Shown piece by piece: positions 23,539 to 33,045 of a stretch of 64,000 nucleotides of DNA. The first letter of the stretch is position 1. Every line of letters begins with the position of its first letter. Made by a program: the position numbers and the translations under genes. The notes under the pieces were generated by a model. The model had not been told where the DNA came from. It worked only from the letters and a program-made list of their open reading frames with translations, and did not search any database. The stretch is from JAFGLZ01 sp964622545 (GTDB lineage Bacteria; Planctomycetota; Phycisphaerae; UBA1845; JAFGLZ01): the NCBI GenBank assembly GCA_964622545.1, contig CAZUQM010000029.1, forward strand, positions 24,857-88,856, given 5' to 3'.

Positions 23539-24534
23539 TTATCTTTCCGCAGGAAGTAGGCCTAGTCGGACGGTGCGCCGGGGGTGCTCGATCGCGATCA
23601 GGACGAGGTCGTACGCGAACCCGCTTCGGCCCGAGATGCGCCGCAGGTGTCCCTCCTGCATGCGTGCGTATTCGCCGACCCGCCGGCCGTCCCGAAGGAC
23701 CGTAAGGTCCGCTGACGGCGTACCGTCCGTCTCCTCGAGTTGCGCGACCAGACCGTCGAGCAGGATCGACCTTTGGGGGAACCGATCGTCACGCCGGCTC
23801 AGCGTGCGAACGACGAGGTAGCCGCTTCGCCGCGTGGTGGTCGTCGTCGGTCGTTTCGAGGCCAGGGTCGTCCGCTTCAAGGCGGGGCTTGACGAGGAGG
23901 GCTTCGTGGCCGCGGCGGTCCCAGTGGTGGTGCGGGGAGTCTCGGTCGCTGCTGGGGTTTCGTCGTCGCCGAAGGTCGGCTTCATGGCAGATGGGCGACC
24001 CTTGCGCGATCCGGCAATGGGTTTCGGCGGTGTCACGTCCGACGCCCGTCCGGCTGGGTGGACGGGGGGGCGGGCCTTTGGGGCTTTGGGACGCCGGACC
24101 TTGCCGTTGGCGGCGAGCTCGAGCCACTTCGAGCCCCGTTGCCGCCAATCCGCTTTGACCTGGGCGACGGCTTCGGGGTGGTTGGCTTCGAGCTGACGGA
24201 TCCTCTCGGCGGCCGTGGGGTGATTGGGCTGGATCTCTAGGGCCCGCATAGACAACCGCCACGCCTCGGCATAGTCTTTGCGGGCCAGCGCCTGCCGCGC
24301 CTGCGATTCGTAGTGGGCCGCGGCCTCGGGGATCAGTCTGCGGAGCGCCGAGGCGATCCGCCGACTCCGGCGGTGGTCTTCGGCGGCTTCGCAGTAGAGC
24401 TCGTAGGCCCGGACGACGTCACCGGCCTGTTCGGCCTCGCGCGCCAATCGGACGTCCGGTCCCGGGCGACAGCCGGAGAGGCAGGCGATCGCACACAGGC
24501 ACGAGACGAGCGTTCGGCGTGCGGTGCGGCTCAT
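23539..24534 (-). CDS. Lipoprotein with TPR-like helices and Ser/Thr/Pro-rich linker
   Basis: A 331-residue protein. A signal ending AIACLSGC gives a good lipobox. TPR-like helices follow (EAEQAGDVVRAYELYCEAAE, ARKDYAEAWRLSMRALEIQP). A long low-complexity linker rich in Pro, Thr, Ser and Lys (about 155-235) leads to a C-terminal domain of about 90 residues (SGYLVVRTLSRRD to RTVRLGLLPAE) that I cannot assign. The start overlaps the stop of the upstream alpha/beta-hydrolase-like lipoprotein gene by four bases, so the two are translationally coupled. A role at the cell envelope is inferred. Confidence 0.72.
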   Translation of the reverse strand: MSRTARRTLVSCLCAIACLSGCRPGPDVRLAREAEQAGDVVRAYELYCEAAEDHRRSRRIASALRRLIPEAAAHYESQARQALARKDYAEAWRLSMRALEIQPNHPTAAERIRQLEANHPEAVAQVKADWRQRGSKWLELAANGKVRRPKAPKARPPVHPAGRASDVTPPKPIAGSRKGRPSAMKPTFGDDETPAATETPRTTTGTAAATKPSSSSPALKRTTLASKRPTTTTTRRSGYLVVRTLSRRDDRFPQRSILLDGLVAQLEETDGTPSADLTVLRDGRRVGEYARMQEGHLRRISGRSGFAYDLVLIAIEHPRRTVRLGLLPAER

Positions 24535-25418
24535 CGAGGGACTCCTTGCTCAGGCAGGTTGATCGTCGAGGCGGTAGGGCTTCGTCGTCCAAGACGGGAC
24601 TGCGAGCGACGCGGCGCCATCGCGCGGCTGGAAGACACGGCACTGGAGACCGGCTGGAAGAGGGGGCGATCCAGCGGGAACGAACCACCGCTCAGGATGC
24701 GGGGGGCGATGACGCACTCGATGAACCGCGAGGAGGTCACGCCGACGTGATCGCCGCGCCAACCGAGACCGACGTAGCCGGGTCTCCAGGGGAGATTCAC
24801 GACCTTGGCGTAGGGTTCGAGGGCGCGAGGTTCGCGTTTGAAGGGTCTGAAGAAGCCGCGATACCCGGCGGGCGGGCCTTCGCCGCCGTCGGCCGTGATC
24901 GGCAGGGCGGAGTTGATCCCGTCGTGCTCGCTACACGTGGCGTAGAGCTTGCCCTTGACGTGCTCCAGTGCCGGCGTCAGGTCGCGCCGACTCGACACGG
25001 AGGGCGACAGCAGGACCACGGTGTCGACCTGGACATCCTTGGGTAGGTCCTCGAGGGCCGACAGGATGAGCGCCGAGCCCGCCGACAGGCTCATCAGATG
25101 GATCTTGCCGTTGGGGAACTCGCGGCGGGCGCCTTCGATCTTCCTGGCCAGGCTGAAGGCCTTACCCTTGCTGCGCGCGACGACGAGATGGTCGGCGCCC
25201 GGGCCAAGCCAACTGCTCCAGCGGAAGCGCTCGAAGTCGCCGACGTAGCCGCCACGCTCCAGGCCGCGTCGAACCCAGACGTCGGCGCCGACGTGGCCGG
25301 CTCCATCCAGGAAGATGACCTTGGGCGAGCTGACGCTGGGGCCGCAGCCGACGATCATCGCCACGCCGACGATCGCGCCGAAAGCCCCCGCGCGGAAGCG
25401 GTGGTGAAGCTGTGACAT
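24531..25418 (-). CDS. Lipoprotein with alpha/beta-hydrolase-like fold
   Basis: A protein of about 295 residues with a lipoprotein signal (GAIVGVAMIVGCG). Next comes VIFLDGAGHVGADVWVRRGL, like the oxyanion-hole strand of alpha/beta hydrolases, then HLMSLSAGSALILSALEDLP, whose SLSAG resembles a nucleophile elbow (usual form GxSxG). VVLLSPSVSS follows, and a likely late His is in GWRGDHVGVTS. The S-x-A-G elbow departs from consensus, so catalytic activity is uncertain. The ATG at 25418 has no ribosome site; a TTG lies two codons earlier. It forms an operon with the TPR lipoprotein gene downstream. Confidence 0.65.
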   Translation of the reverse strand: MSQLHHRFRAGAFGAIVGVAMIVGCGPSVSSPKVIFLDGAGHVGADVWVRRGLERGGYVGDFERFRWSSWLGPGADHLVVARSKGKAFSLARKIEGARREFPNGKIHLMSLSAGSALILSALEDLPKDVQVDTVVLLSPSVSSRRDLTPALEHVKGKLYATCSEHDGINSALPITADGGEGPPAGYRGFFRPFKREPRALEPYAKVVNLPWRPGYVGLGWRGDHVGVTSSRFIECVIAPRILSGGSFPLDRPLFQPVSSAVSSSRAMAPRRSQSRLGRRSPTASTINLPEQGVPR

Positions 25419-25566
25419 CGACAAGGGAAACCGTCCTCAGTGGGGGACCCGCCGATCGGTCGAGACACCCGCGCGGTCGCGACCGATGATCAACACGCTC
25501 CGATTCTAGCAAACGGACATCGCATCACCAAACGCCGGCACTGGGTCGGGGACCCCAGGCGACCCG

Positions 25567-27846
25567 TCAAGGCTCGCGGGCTGGTTGCGAGGTTGTGGCG
25601 GGCGTGCGGACCGCTGCGGCGTCGGAGGAGCGGACCGTCTTGCCGGCGCGATACGCCGTCAGGCGCCGGTGACATGCTTCGGCCAGGTCTGTTCGTCCGG
25701 AGCGTCGGGCCTGCTCGGTCGCCTTGGCCTCGGTCTCGACGGCCTTCTCGAATCGGCCGGTCTCGGCGTAGGCGGCCGCCAGCGCACGAAGCAGCGGGAG
25801 ATTGTCCGTGCCCGTTCCGTCGGCGACGTAGGGCTCGAGCAGGGCGACGGCCTGCTTGCCGTCTCTCAGGTCGGGGTCGGGACACGTGGCCAGCAGCCAG
25901 GCCAGGGCGATCCGCGCCGGTAAGTAATCCTCTTGCGCGGCAATGGCTTGTCGATACTGCTTGGCTGCTGCGTCGTAGGACTTGCGACGCAGCATCAGAT
26001 CCCCCAGCAGGGCCCGGGCCTCGGGATGGTCCGGAGTATCGCTGAGCAACTGGCGGAGTTCGGCCTCGGCGCCGTCGACCTGATCGATCTGTTGCTTGGC
26101 TCGGGCCAGACCGAGTCGCGCCTGAGCGTAGTCGGGTTCGGCCCGCAGGACGCGCCGGTAGGCCTCGATCGCTTGCTGGGACCGGCCGAGCTTGAGCAGG
26201 GTCTGGGCCAGGTAGAACCGGGCGCCCAGGTCGTCCGGCTTCTGCTCGAGGCCGCGCTGCCATTGATCGAGCGCGAGGCCGTAGTGGTCGGCGGCCATGA
26301 GCGCGCGGGCCAGATTGAACTTGGCCTCGGCGAGTTCGGGGCGGATCTCCACCGCGAGTCGCCCGTTCTCGACGGCCTGTTCGGGACGGTCGAGCTTGAG
26401 CATGAGCACGCTCAGGGTGTTATGGGCGTCCACGTGGCGCGGGTTGAGCTCGATAGAGCGCCGGAGGTGCTGAAGGGCATCCTCGAGCTTGCCCTTGCGC
26501 ATCAGCATGCAACCGAGGCTGTGGTGAGCGTCCGGATTGGCCTCGTCGACCTCGATCGAGGCCCGCCAGAGAGTCTCGTCGTCGAACCAGTCGGTCGTCC
26601 TGAACCGAGAGGACAAGGACAGGCCCGAGGCAAGAGAGCATGCCAGTATAGACACGAGGCTGGCCGGGATGAGGCGCCAGCGCGAGCGGACCGCCCAGCG
26701 CCACAACCCGACGGTCGCGAGCCCGGCGAGGAGGCAGGCACCGACGCCGGGGATATAGAGGTAGCGATCGGCCCTGAGGATGTGGTGCCGTGCCAGTTGG
26801 GTTGTCGGGACCAAGGCCAGCAGCCACCACCAGGCGGCGAACCAGAGCAGGGGGCGCTGCCGTCCGGCACGGATGAACAGCACGAGCACGATCACCATGA
26901 ACAGACCGAGCAGGGCCCATCCGCTTGCCGGTGACGACACGATCTCGTTGGGATAGAGAATGTTTCGTCTGGTGGGCGATAGCAAGCTCACCACGTTCTT
27001 GCCGTAGACCGACAGGACCGTGCCGGCCCAATCCAGCCAGCCGCTGAACGGGCTCTCGCGATCCACGCCGCCGGAACGGGAGGTGACCTTCGCGACGACG
27101 GCGCCGGCGGCGACGACGCCATGCGGCCAGCTTACCCATCCGGCCTTGAGCCATCCACGGTCCGAGCAGAGCCGATCGGTCAAGACGATGAAGGCCGGCA
27201 CGACCACGGCGTAGACGTTGCTCATGCAGGCCAGGGCGGTGCAGGCCACTGCGCCGATCTGGCCCAGCAGGTGCCGCCTCCCGTCGCGTAGCGCGAACAG
27301 GTAGAGGTGGACGGCGGCGAGGCCCCACATGGCGGCAAAAAGCACCTTCCTTCCTGACACCCAAGCGACCGGCTCGACGTGGTTGGGATGGACCGCAAAC
27401 AGCAGGGCGGCGACGGTCGCGATGCCCCAGGCGCCGAGCCGCCACGATCCGTCGTCTCGTTGGGCGGTGCGTCGAACGAGCCGCACGGCCAGGGCGTAGA
27501 CCAGCAGGACGTTGATCAGGTGCAGGACGAGGTTCGTCAGGTGCAGGCCAAACGGCTTGCCGGCCCACAGGTACCGGTCGATGGCGAGCGAGGCGTAGAA
27601 GACGGGGTAGTAGTCCTGCATGTGGATGCCGCTGAACAGCCGGGCGAGCAGCTCGAGGCTCAGGGGCTTGAGGGCGGGGTCGAGGACGGTGACGTGATCG
27701 TCGTAGACATAGCCGCAGTAGAGCGTGGGTTGGAGGACCCAGTAACCCGCTAAGAGGATGGCCAGGCAGGTGGCGACGATGAGGACGTACCACAGGTTCC
27801 CGGGGTCTCTCGCAGTAGGGTGCGTGCTCGCTGGTAAGGTCGCCAT
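25567..27846 (-). CDS. TMTC-like membrane glycosyltransferase with C-terminal TPRs
   Basis: A 759-residue protein. The N-terminal half has about ten hydrophobic segments with the motifs YVYDDHVTVL (acidic pair after the first helix) and FAVHPNHVEPVAWVSGRKVL, which mark TMTC/DUF1736-type O-mannosyl or related polyprenyl-sugar transferases. From about 450 the protein is a run of TPRs (ALQHLRRSIELNPRHVDAHN and similar). It ends with a low-complexity tail. The start is eight bases beyond the stop of the SPASM radical SAM gene. Glycosylation of exported proteins or a polysaccharide is the likely role. Confidence 0.8.
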   Translation of the reverse strand: MATLPASTHPTARDPGNLWYVLIVATCLAILLAGYWVLQPTLYCGYVYDDHVTVLDPALKPLSLELLARLFSGIHMQDYYPVFYASLAIDRYLWAGKPFGLHLTNLVLHLINVLLVYALAVRLVRRTAQRDDGSWRLGAWGIATVAALLFAVHPNHVEPVAWVSGRKVLFAAMWGLAAVHLYLFALRDGRRHLLGQIGAVACTALACMSNVYAVVVPAFIVLTDRLCSDRGWLKAGWVSWPHGVVAAGAVVAKVTSRSGGVDRESPFSGWLDWAGTVLSVYGKNVVSLLSPTRRNILYPNEIVSSPASGWALLGLFMVIVLVLFIRAGRQRPLLWFAAWWWLLALVPTTQLARHHILRADRYLYIPGVGACLLAGLATVGLWRWAVRSRWRLIPASLVSILACSLASGLSLSSRFRTTDWFDDETLWRASIEVDEANPDAHHSLGCMLMRKGKLEDALQHLRRSIELNPRHVDAHNTLSVLMLKLDRPEQAVENGRLAVEIRPELAEAKFNLARALMAADHYGLALDQWQRGLEQKPDDLGARFYLAQTLLKLGRSQQAIEAYRRVLRAEPDYAQARLGLARAKQQIDQVDGAEAELRQLLSDTPDHPEARALLGDLMLRRKSYDAAAKQYRQAIAAQEDYLPARIALAWLLATCPDPDLRDGKQAVALLEPYVADGTGTDNLPLLRALAAAYAETGRFEKAVETEAKATEQARRSGRTDLAEACHRRLTAYRAGKTVRSSDAAAVRTPATTSQPAREP

Positions 27847-27854
27847 GGCGGGCA

Positions 27855-28889
27855 CTAGGACCGGTCGTGCTGGGCTTCTTGGCCCTTGACGCGGTCGCGT
27901 TGCGGGGCCCGGCGGGGAATGGTGGGGGCATGGAACTCCGAGCAGCTCCGGCACAGCACGGGCGGCTTACCGTCGACCGTGTCTTGGAGGAGTTGACGGA
28001 AGCGCTCGCCCTTGACGATGTCGGTGATGCCTTCGTCGTTGACGTTGCCGATGACGAGATCGCCCGGGTCGCCGCCGAAGATGCTGACGCAGCAGGGCAT
28101 GACCGATCCGTCGGTGAGGACATTGAAGTTGCCGCGCCACAGCTCCATGCAGACTCGGGTGTTGTCCTTTCCGTTGAACTCGAAGACGGGGCTGACCTTG
28201 ACGTAGTCGATCAGGTCGGCCCAGTCTTTGCGGACCTGGCTGATGCGTTCGGCGTTCTGCTCGTGGGCGACCAGGGCCAGCTTCACCTCGAGCTCGGGCC
28301 TCTTGCGAGCGACGAGCTGGCGGATGTTCTCCCGGATGTCGTCGAGCTCGATGCCGCGGATCTCTCGGGCCATCTCGGCGTCGGTTTCGACCGACACGTT
28401 GACGACGCGGAGCGGCGAGTTGGCGACCATGTCGAGGCGGTCGCCCTTGAGGAGCGTGCCGTTGGTGGCGAGGATCGGCCTGACGCCGGCGCGATCGACG
28501 TACTCGATCATGCGTCCGAGGTCGTCGTGGAGCGTGGGCTCGCCGGCCAGGCTGAAGGTGAGGGTCTCGACCGAGGGCGGGAGGGTATCGACGACGCGTT
28601 GGAAGGTCTCCCAGGCGATTCGGGGGGGGCGGGTCTTCTTGTAAGGCAGCCGGCCCCAACAGGTCTTGCATCGCAGGTTGCAGCCGTAGGTCGGTTCGAG
28701 GACCACGCTGGTGAGGCCTGCGATGCTGGGCTTGCCCGACCAGTAGTGCACGAGGTTCATGGCCGTCAGCCAGATGCTGCGGGGGCGTTGCATCTTCTCG
28801 TACATCCAGTCGGCGTGATCCCCGTTGCCGAAGATCACCCGGGATGTCAGCCAGAATGCCGATCGCAACATGTGTGACGACAGAGGCAT
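27855..28889 (-). CDS. Radical SAM/SPASM domain protein
   Basis: A 344-residue protein with the radical SAM motif CNLRCKTC near residue 70 followed by a SAM-binding GEPTLHDDL. The C-terminal SPASM-like part has cysteines in RVCMELW, VMPCCVSIFGG and VLCRSCSEF for auxiliary Fe-S clusters. SPASM enzymes modify peptides or sugars, or act as dehydrogenases, so the substrate is open. The ATG at 28889 is chosen because AAGGGA precedes it; a frame open further upstream lacks family character. It lies directly upstream of the TMTC-like gene, suggesting a linked surface-glycan role, and is divergent from a rhomboid gene. Confidence 0.83.
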   Translation of the reverse strand: MPLSSHMLRSAFWLTSRVIFGNGDHADWMYEKMQRPRSIWLTAMNLVHYWSGKPSIAGLTSVVLEPTYGCNLRCKTCWGRLPYKKTRPPRIAWETFQRVVDTLPPSVETLTFSLAGEPTLHDDLGRMIEYVDRAGVRPILATNGTLLKGDRLDMVANSPLRVVNVSVETDAEMAREIRGIELDDIRENIRQLVARKRPELEVKLALVAHEQNAERISQVRKDWADLIDYVKVSPVFEFNGKDNTRVCMELWRGNFNVLTDGSVMPCCVSIFGGDPGDLVIGNVNDEGITDIVKGERFRQLLQDTVDGKPPVLCRSCSEFHAPTIPRRAPQRDRVKGQEAQHDRS

Positions 28890-29003
28890 GGAATCCCTTG
28901 AGCGACGCGGCCCGTGCGGCGAGCCCCTGAGCGGGGCGCCTTTTCGTAGTATAGATTTTGGGCTACACTGTAGCAACACGGCTCGCCTTCAAGGACAACG
29001 TTG

Positions 29004-29906
29004 ATGAGTTGGCAGGATCGTCCATATTCCATGGGAGGCGGGGGAGGTTTCCAGCCGATGGGCGGCGGATTAGGGTTTGCCCTGCCCAGGCTGACGCCGG
29101 TCGTGAAGTATCTGCTCATCGCCAACGTCGTGATCTTCCTGCTGACGGTCTTCGGCGGCGGGCTGCACTCCTTTCTCCTATACCATTTCAGCATGGCGGC
29201 CTTCGGCGCGCCCGAGGCCACAAGCGGCGGCGTGTTGAGCGGGCATATCTGGCGGCTGGTCACGTATCAATACCTGCATGACACGTCCTCGCCCTGGCAC
29301 CTGTTCTTCAACATGCTCGGTCTGTATTTCCTGGGCACGCGGCTCGAGCAGCGGTGGGGTCCGAAGACGTTCTTCTGGTTCTACACCGTCTGCGGCATTA
29401 TGGGTGGGCTGTTGTTCACCGTTCTGGTGGCGATCGGGTTCCTGCCGGACGGCCGGATGATCGGGGCGTCGGGCAGTGTGCTGGGCCTGCTCGGCGGCTG
29501 TGCGGTGCTCATGCCGGACTTCGTGATCATCCTGCTGTTCTTCCCGGTGCCGATCCGGTTTGCCACCGTGCTGTTCGTGGGTATCTACGTGTTGAGTCTT
29601 TTGTCGGCCTTCGCTACCGGCTCACCCGGTGCCGGCGGGGACGCGGCGCACCTCGGCGGGCTGGCCTTTGGGGTGGCCTGGTGCATCTGGGGGTGGGAGT
29701 GGCTGGGGCAGTTGCGCGAGAAGAAGCAGCGCGGCGCGTGGGAGCGCAGGCTGCGCCACGAACAGGAGCTGAATCAGGAGGTCGACCGCATCCTCGCCAA
29801 GGTCCACGACAACGGCATCCAGTCGCTGACCCGTCGCGAGAAGCAGATCCTCTCCGAGGCCACCGAGGCCCAGCAGAACCGCGAGAACCGCGGCAAGAGG
29901 CTCTGA
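29004..29906 (+). CDS. Rhomboid family intramembrane serine protease, six-helix core
   Basis: A 300-residue protein. A Gly-rich N-terminal tail (SMGGGGGFQPMGGG) is followed by the rhomboid core. Hallmarks are an HLFFNMLGLYFLGTRLEQRW region in helix 2, the catalytic Ser in MIGASGSVLGLLGG and the catalytic His in GGDAAHLGGLAFG. The C-terminus is a basic, helical cytoplasmic tail with a long charged stretch (QRGAWERRLRHEQELNQEVD). AAGGA precedes the ATG at 29004. Natural substrates in planctomycetes are unknown. Confidence 0.88.
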   Translation: MSWQDRPYSMGGGGGFQPMGGGLGFALPRLTPVVKYLLIANVVIFLLTVFGGGLHSFLLYHFSMAAFGAPEATSGGVLSGHIWRLVTYQYLHDTSSPWHLFFNMLGLYFLGTRLEQRWGPKTFFWFYTVCGIMGGLLFTVLVAIGFLPDGRMIGASGSVLGLLGGCAVLMPDFVIILLFFPVPIRFATVLFVGIYVLSLLSAFATGSPGAGGDAAHLGGLAFGVAWCIWGWEWLGQLREKKQRGAWERRLRHEQELNQEVDRILAKVHDNGIQSLTRREKQILSEATEAQQNRENRGKRL

Positions 29907-29908
29907 GC

Positions 29909-30688
29909 CTACCCCATCAACCGATCCATCTTCCGGCCGTCATGGGCGATCTGCCCCCCGTCGCAGACGATCGTCTGGCCCGTGATGAACGAGGCGTCGT
30001 CGCTGGCCAGAAAGGCGAAGACCCCGGCGACCTCGTGCGGCTTGCCGAGCCGGTTCATCGGCACGCACCGCTTGGCGTAGGCCTTCATGAACTCGGGCGA
30101 ATCGATCGACTCGGCCAGGGGCGTCACGATGTAGCCCGGACAGACGCAGTTGACGCGGATGCCGTGCTCGGCGAGCTCGACGGCCATGGTCTGGGTCAGC
30201 AGGACGACCGCGGCTTTGCTGGCGTTGTACGGGGCGTAGCCGACCTCAGAGACGAGCCCGTTTTTGCTGCCCATGTTGATGATGGTTCCGCCGCCCTGGT
30301 CGACCATGGCGGCCGCGACGGCCTGGGCGACCAGGAACACGCCGCGGAGGTTGACCGCCAGGGTATGGTCCAGGTCGTCGACGCGGGTCTCGAGGAACGG
30401 CTTCATGTAGGCGACGCCGGCTACGTTGGCGAGCACGTCGATGCGTCCGTACCGATCGACGGCCTGGTGCACGGCGTCGTCGATGGCCTGCTTGTCTCGG
30501 ACGTCCGCGACGATGTCGTGCAGGCGGTCATGGTCGACGAAGCCCTCCCAGGTCTCGGCCAGGCCGTCTTCGTTGCTGTCGAATCGGACCACACGGGCGC
30601 CCTCGTCGTAGAAGCGTGTGGCGATCTCCAGGCCGAGCCCACGCGCAGCCCCCGTGACCATCACCGTCTTGCCGTCGAAACGATCCAT
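29909..30688 (-). CDS. SDR family NAD(P)-dependent oxidoreductase
   Basis: A 259-residue classical short-chain dehydrogenase. The cofactor motif is TGAARGLGLEIA, the NVAGVAY motif follows, and catalytic Tyr-Lys is in APYNASKAAV. C-terminal ASDDASFITGQTIVCDGG is typical of sugar and polyol SDRs such as 2-deoxygluconate or glucose dehydrogenases. The substrate is not assignable. AAAGGA precedes the ATG at 30688. It is convergent with the rhomboid gene, with only two bases between stop codons. Confidence 0.85.
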   Translation of the reverse strand: MDRFDGKTVMVTGAARGLGLEIATRFYDEGARVVRFDSNEDGLAETWEGFVDHDRLHDIVADVRDKQAIDDAVHQAVDRYGRIDVLANVAGVAYMKPFLETRVDDLDHTLAVNLRGVFLVAQAVAAAMVDQGGGTIINMGSKNGLVSEVGYAPYNASKAAVVLLTQTMAVELAEHGIRVNCVCPGYIVTPLAESIDSPEFMKAYAKRCVPMNRLGKPHEVAGVFAFLASDDASFITGQTIVCDGGQIAHDGRKMDRLMG

Positions 30689-30809
30689 CGTCGGTCCTTT
30701 CGTTCGTTGCCCAGGTGGCTCATAGTATACTGAGCAGCGGTGGCGAGGCGTCAACCGAGAAGGGAAGAGCTTTCGTCGCTACAGGCATCCGACCGGACCT
30801 TGTAAGCGC

Positions 30810-32906
30810 ATGACGTCCCAGCAGACCACATCCGACACGACGCCTGTCGACGGGCGCTCGGCTTCCGTGACATCACACGGCGTGCGAGGCTACCTTGGCG
30901 CGGGCGTCGCCGTCGGTTTGATCGCCGGGGCGGTGCTGGGGGCCCTCGAACCCGTCGCGCGGCTGTGGTCGGTGCGTGAATTGATGACGTGGCGGCTCTG
31001 GGCCGAGGCCGTCACCTTCTCGGTGTTGACGCATCAGGTCCTTTGGGCGGTGTGGTGCGGCCTGGTGGGGTTGGTTGCGGGGCTGCTCCGCGGCAGCTCG
31101 CCCGACAAGGAGGGCCATCCGTGGGCGGCCGGAGGGGCGGGGCTCGTGGCGGGGCTGAGCGTCGTGGTCGGTATGACCGCCGCCGCGGCTCGGGGCGTGG
31201 GTCTGGCCACGGGCCTCAGCGGGTCGGTGATCGCCCTGACGGGCGCGGTCGTTTTGACGGCTGGGGCGTACTTCGTCTTGGCCTGGCTCGGTTCGGGCCG
31301 GTTGGGGCGGTTAGCCGGCCAGGTGGCGCCCATCAAGCTTATCGTCGCCGTTGCGGTGACGGCGGTGTGCGCGGTCGCACAGATCGCATGGCGGTCGCGG
31401 CTCGATACGGGCCCCGCGTTGCCGCTGTCGACGTCCACACGTCCGAGCTCTCAACCCGGCGGCGAGGCGCCGCACATCGTGCTGATCGTGTGTGACACGC
31501 TCCGGGCCGATCGGCTCGGCTGCTACGGCTATGACCGGCCGACAAGCCCGCACATGGACGCCCTCGCCGAGGCCGCGGTCGTGTTCACGCATGCGGTCTC
31601 ACCCGGCATCTGGACCGAACCGGCTCACGCCTCATTGTTCACGGGGTTGAATCGTTCGCAGCACGGCGTCGGTTGGAACCGCATCTGGCTGGACGACCGG
31701 TTCATGACGCTGGCCGAGGTCCTCGGCGACCGCGGCTATCAAACGATCGCGTTGTCGACCAACCCGAACGTCTCGCCGGGCACGAACCTGACGCAAGGCT
31801 TCGAGACATTCCTCGATCCCGCACGGCTGGCGTATGCGACGCGAGGGTTGCCGTATGAGTTCCTCAAGCACGTCGTTCTGGCCGGTGGGCCGCTCGGGTC
31901 GTGGCTGGGGCGCTGGTTCGTGTTCGAGGCCGGCGGGCATCAGACGGTCCTGTTGACCGACGAGGTGTTGGCGGGTCGATCGACCGACCGGCCGTTGCTG
32001 CTGTTCATCAACCTGATGGAGACGCACCAGCCGTACGAGCCTCGGCGCGCGTACCGTCGGGCCTTCCTGGAGGGCGATGATCTGTCGCGTTCCTTCGGCA
32101 TCGACCAGGGGCTCGAGGCCACGGAGCTGTATAACCTGACGGACCTGGAGGTCTTCTCCGACGTCGACATGGCGGTCTTGTCGCGGCTCTACGACGCTCG
32201 CGTCCGGGAGCTCGACGACGTGGTGGCCGGCCTCGTTCGCGTGTTGGCTCGGCGGCTCGACCTCGATCGCACGATCCTGGTGGTGACCTCGGACCATGGC
32301 GAGAGCATCGGCGAGCACGATCTGTTGGGTCATCAGTGGAGCGTGTACGACACGCTCGCCCGCGTGCCGCTAATCGTCCGTTGGCCCGAGCGGCTCGAGC
32401 CGAAGCGTGTGACGACATGGGTGCAGACGAGCGATCTGTATCCGACGCTGCTGGGGTGGGCGGGCATCGAGCCGAGGCAGGTGACCAAGCTGCTGGCTCG
32501 ACCCCTGGATGCATCGATTCGGGGCGGGCCTCTGGCCACCTATCGGAACGTCGTCACGGAATACCTGAGTCCGCCGAAGTGGGCGTTCGAGATCGCCAGG
32601 CGGCACGCGCCGCACTTCAACCCCGGGTCGTGGATGGTTGCGCTGCAGGCGATTTACGATCGCGGCAACAAGCTGATCCTGCGGTCGGACGGCAAGAGTG
32701 AGCTGTACGATCTGTCGGCCGACCCGGGGGAGGAGCGGAACCTGGTCGGCAAGCGGACCCGCGAGACGCAGCAGCTCGGGCGCGCGTTCAAGCGGTGGCG
32801 CGACTCGTTCGAGCCCTTTGATCCCAACGCTTTCACCGGACCGGCAGGCGGAAGACTCAACGCCGAGCAGCGCGGTCGACTTCGCGATCTGGGGTACGTC
32901 CAGTAG
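30810..32906 (+). CDS. Sulfatase-superfamily membrane hydrolase with Thr in the nucleophile region
   Basis: A 698-residue protein. The N-terminal 190 residues form about five transmembrane helices. The alkaline-phosphatase/sulfatase domain follows, with IVLIVCDTLRADRLGCYGY as the first metal strand, GIWTEPAHASLFTGL at the nucleophile position, VVTSDHGESIGEHDLLGHQW as the metal His/Asp cluster and SDLYPTLLGWAG later. The formylglycine motif CxPxR is absent; a Thr lies at that position, so a phosphotransferase or phosphodiesterase activity is as likely as a sulfatase. An envelope substrate is implied by the membrane anchor. Confidence 0.8.
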   Translation: MTSQQTTSDTTPVDGRSASVTSHGVRGYLGAGVAVGLIAGAVLGALEPVARLWSVRELMTWRLWAEAVTFSVLTHQVLWAVWCGLVGLVAGLLRGSSPDKEGHPWAAGGAGLVAGLSVVVGMTAAAARGVGLATGLSGSVIALTGAVVLTAGAYFVLAWLGSGRLGRLAGQVAPIKLIVAVAVTAVCAVAQIAWRSRLDTGPALPLSTSTRPSSQPGGEAPHIVLIVCDTLRADRLGCYGYDRPTSPHMDALAEAAVVFTHAVSPGIWTEPAHASLFTGLNRSQHGVGWNRIWLDDRFMTLAEVLGDRGYQTIALSTNPNVSPGTNLTQGFETFLDPARLAYATRGLPYEFLKHVVLAGGPLGSWLGRWFVFEAGGHQTVLLTDEVLAGRSTDRPLLLFINLMETHQPYEPRRAYRRAFLEGDDLSRSFGIDQGLEATELYNLTDLEVFSDVDMAVLSRLYDARVRELDDVVAGLVRVLARRLDLDRTILVVTSDHGESIGEHDLLGHQWSVYDTLARVPLIVRWPERLEPKRVTTWVQTSDLYPTLLGWAGIEPRQVTKLLARPLDASIRGGPLATYRNVVTEYLSPPKWAFEIARRHAPHFNPGSWMVALQAIYDRGNKLILRSDGKSELYDLSADPGEERNLVGKRTRETQQLGRAFKRWRDSFEPFDPNAFTGPAGGRLNAEQRGRLRDLGYVQ

Positions 32907-32941
32907 GGGCATGGCGCGGTCGCCGCGCTCGGGCCTATGAA

Positions 32942-32979
32942 AGCGGGCACGGGCCGACGGATGCCGACCCGCGCCCGCT
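32942..32979. terminator. Strong hairpin between convergent genes, probable bidirectional terminator
   Basis: AGCGGGCACGGG (32942-32953) and CCCGCGCCCGCT (32968-32979) pair over 12 bases with one mismatch, separated by a 14-base loop. It sits between the ends of the sulfatase-like gene (plus) and gnd (minus). No clean T-run is present, so termination is inferred from position and stem. Confidence 0.5.
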
Positions 32980-33045
32980 GCGTTGCTGTCGCGACCTGCT
33001 GCCCAGCGGCCAGCCTGTTGGCAGGCGCGACCGGCCGGGCCTCTG

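Noticed and set aside
26420..28123. Alternative minus-strand frame overlapping the TMTC-like and SPASM genes
   Set aside because: It is in another frame of the same strand and has Arg/Pro/Ala-rich content typical of shadow frames.
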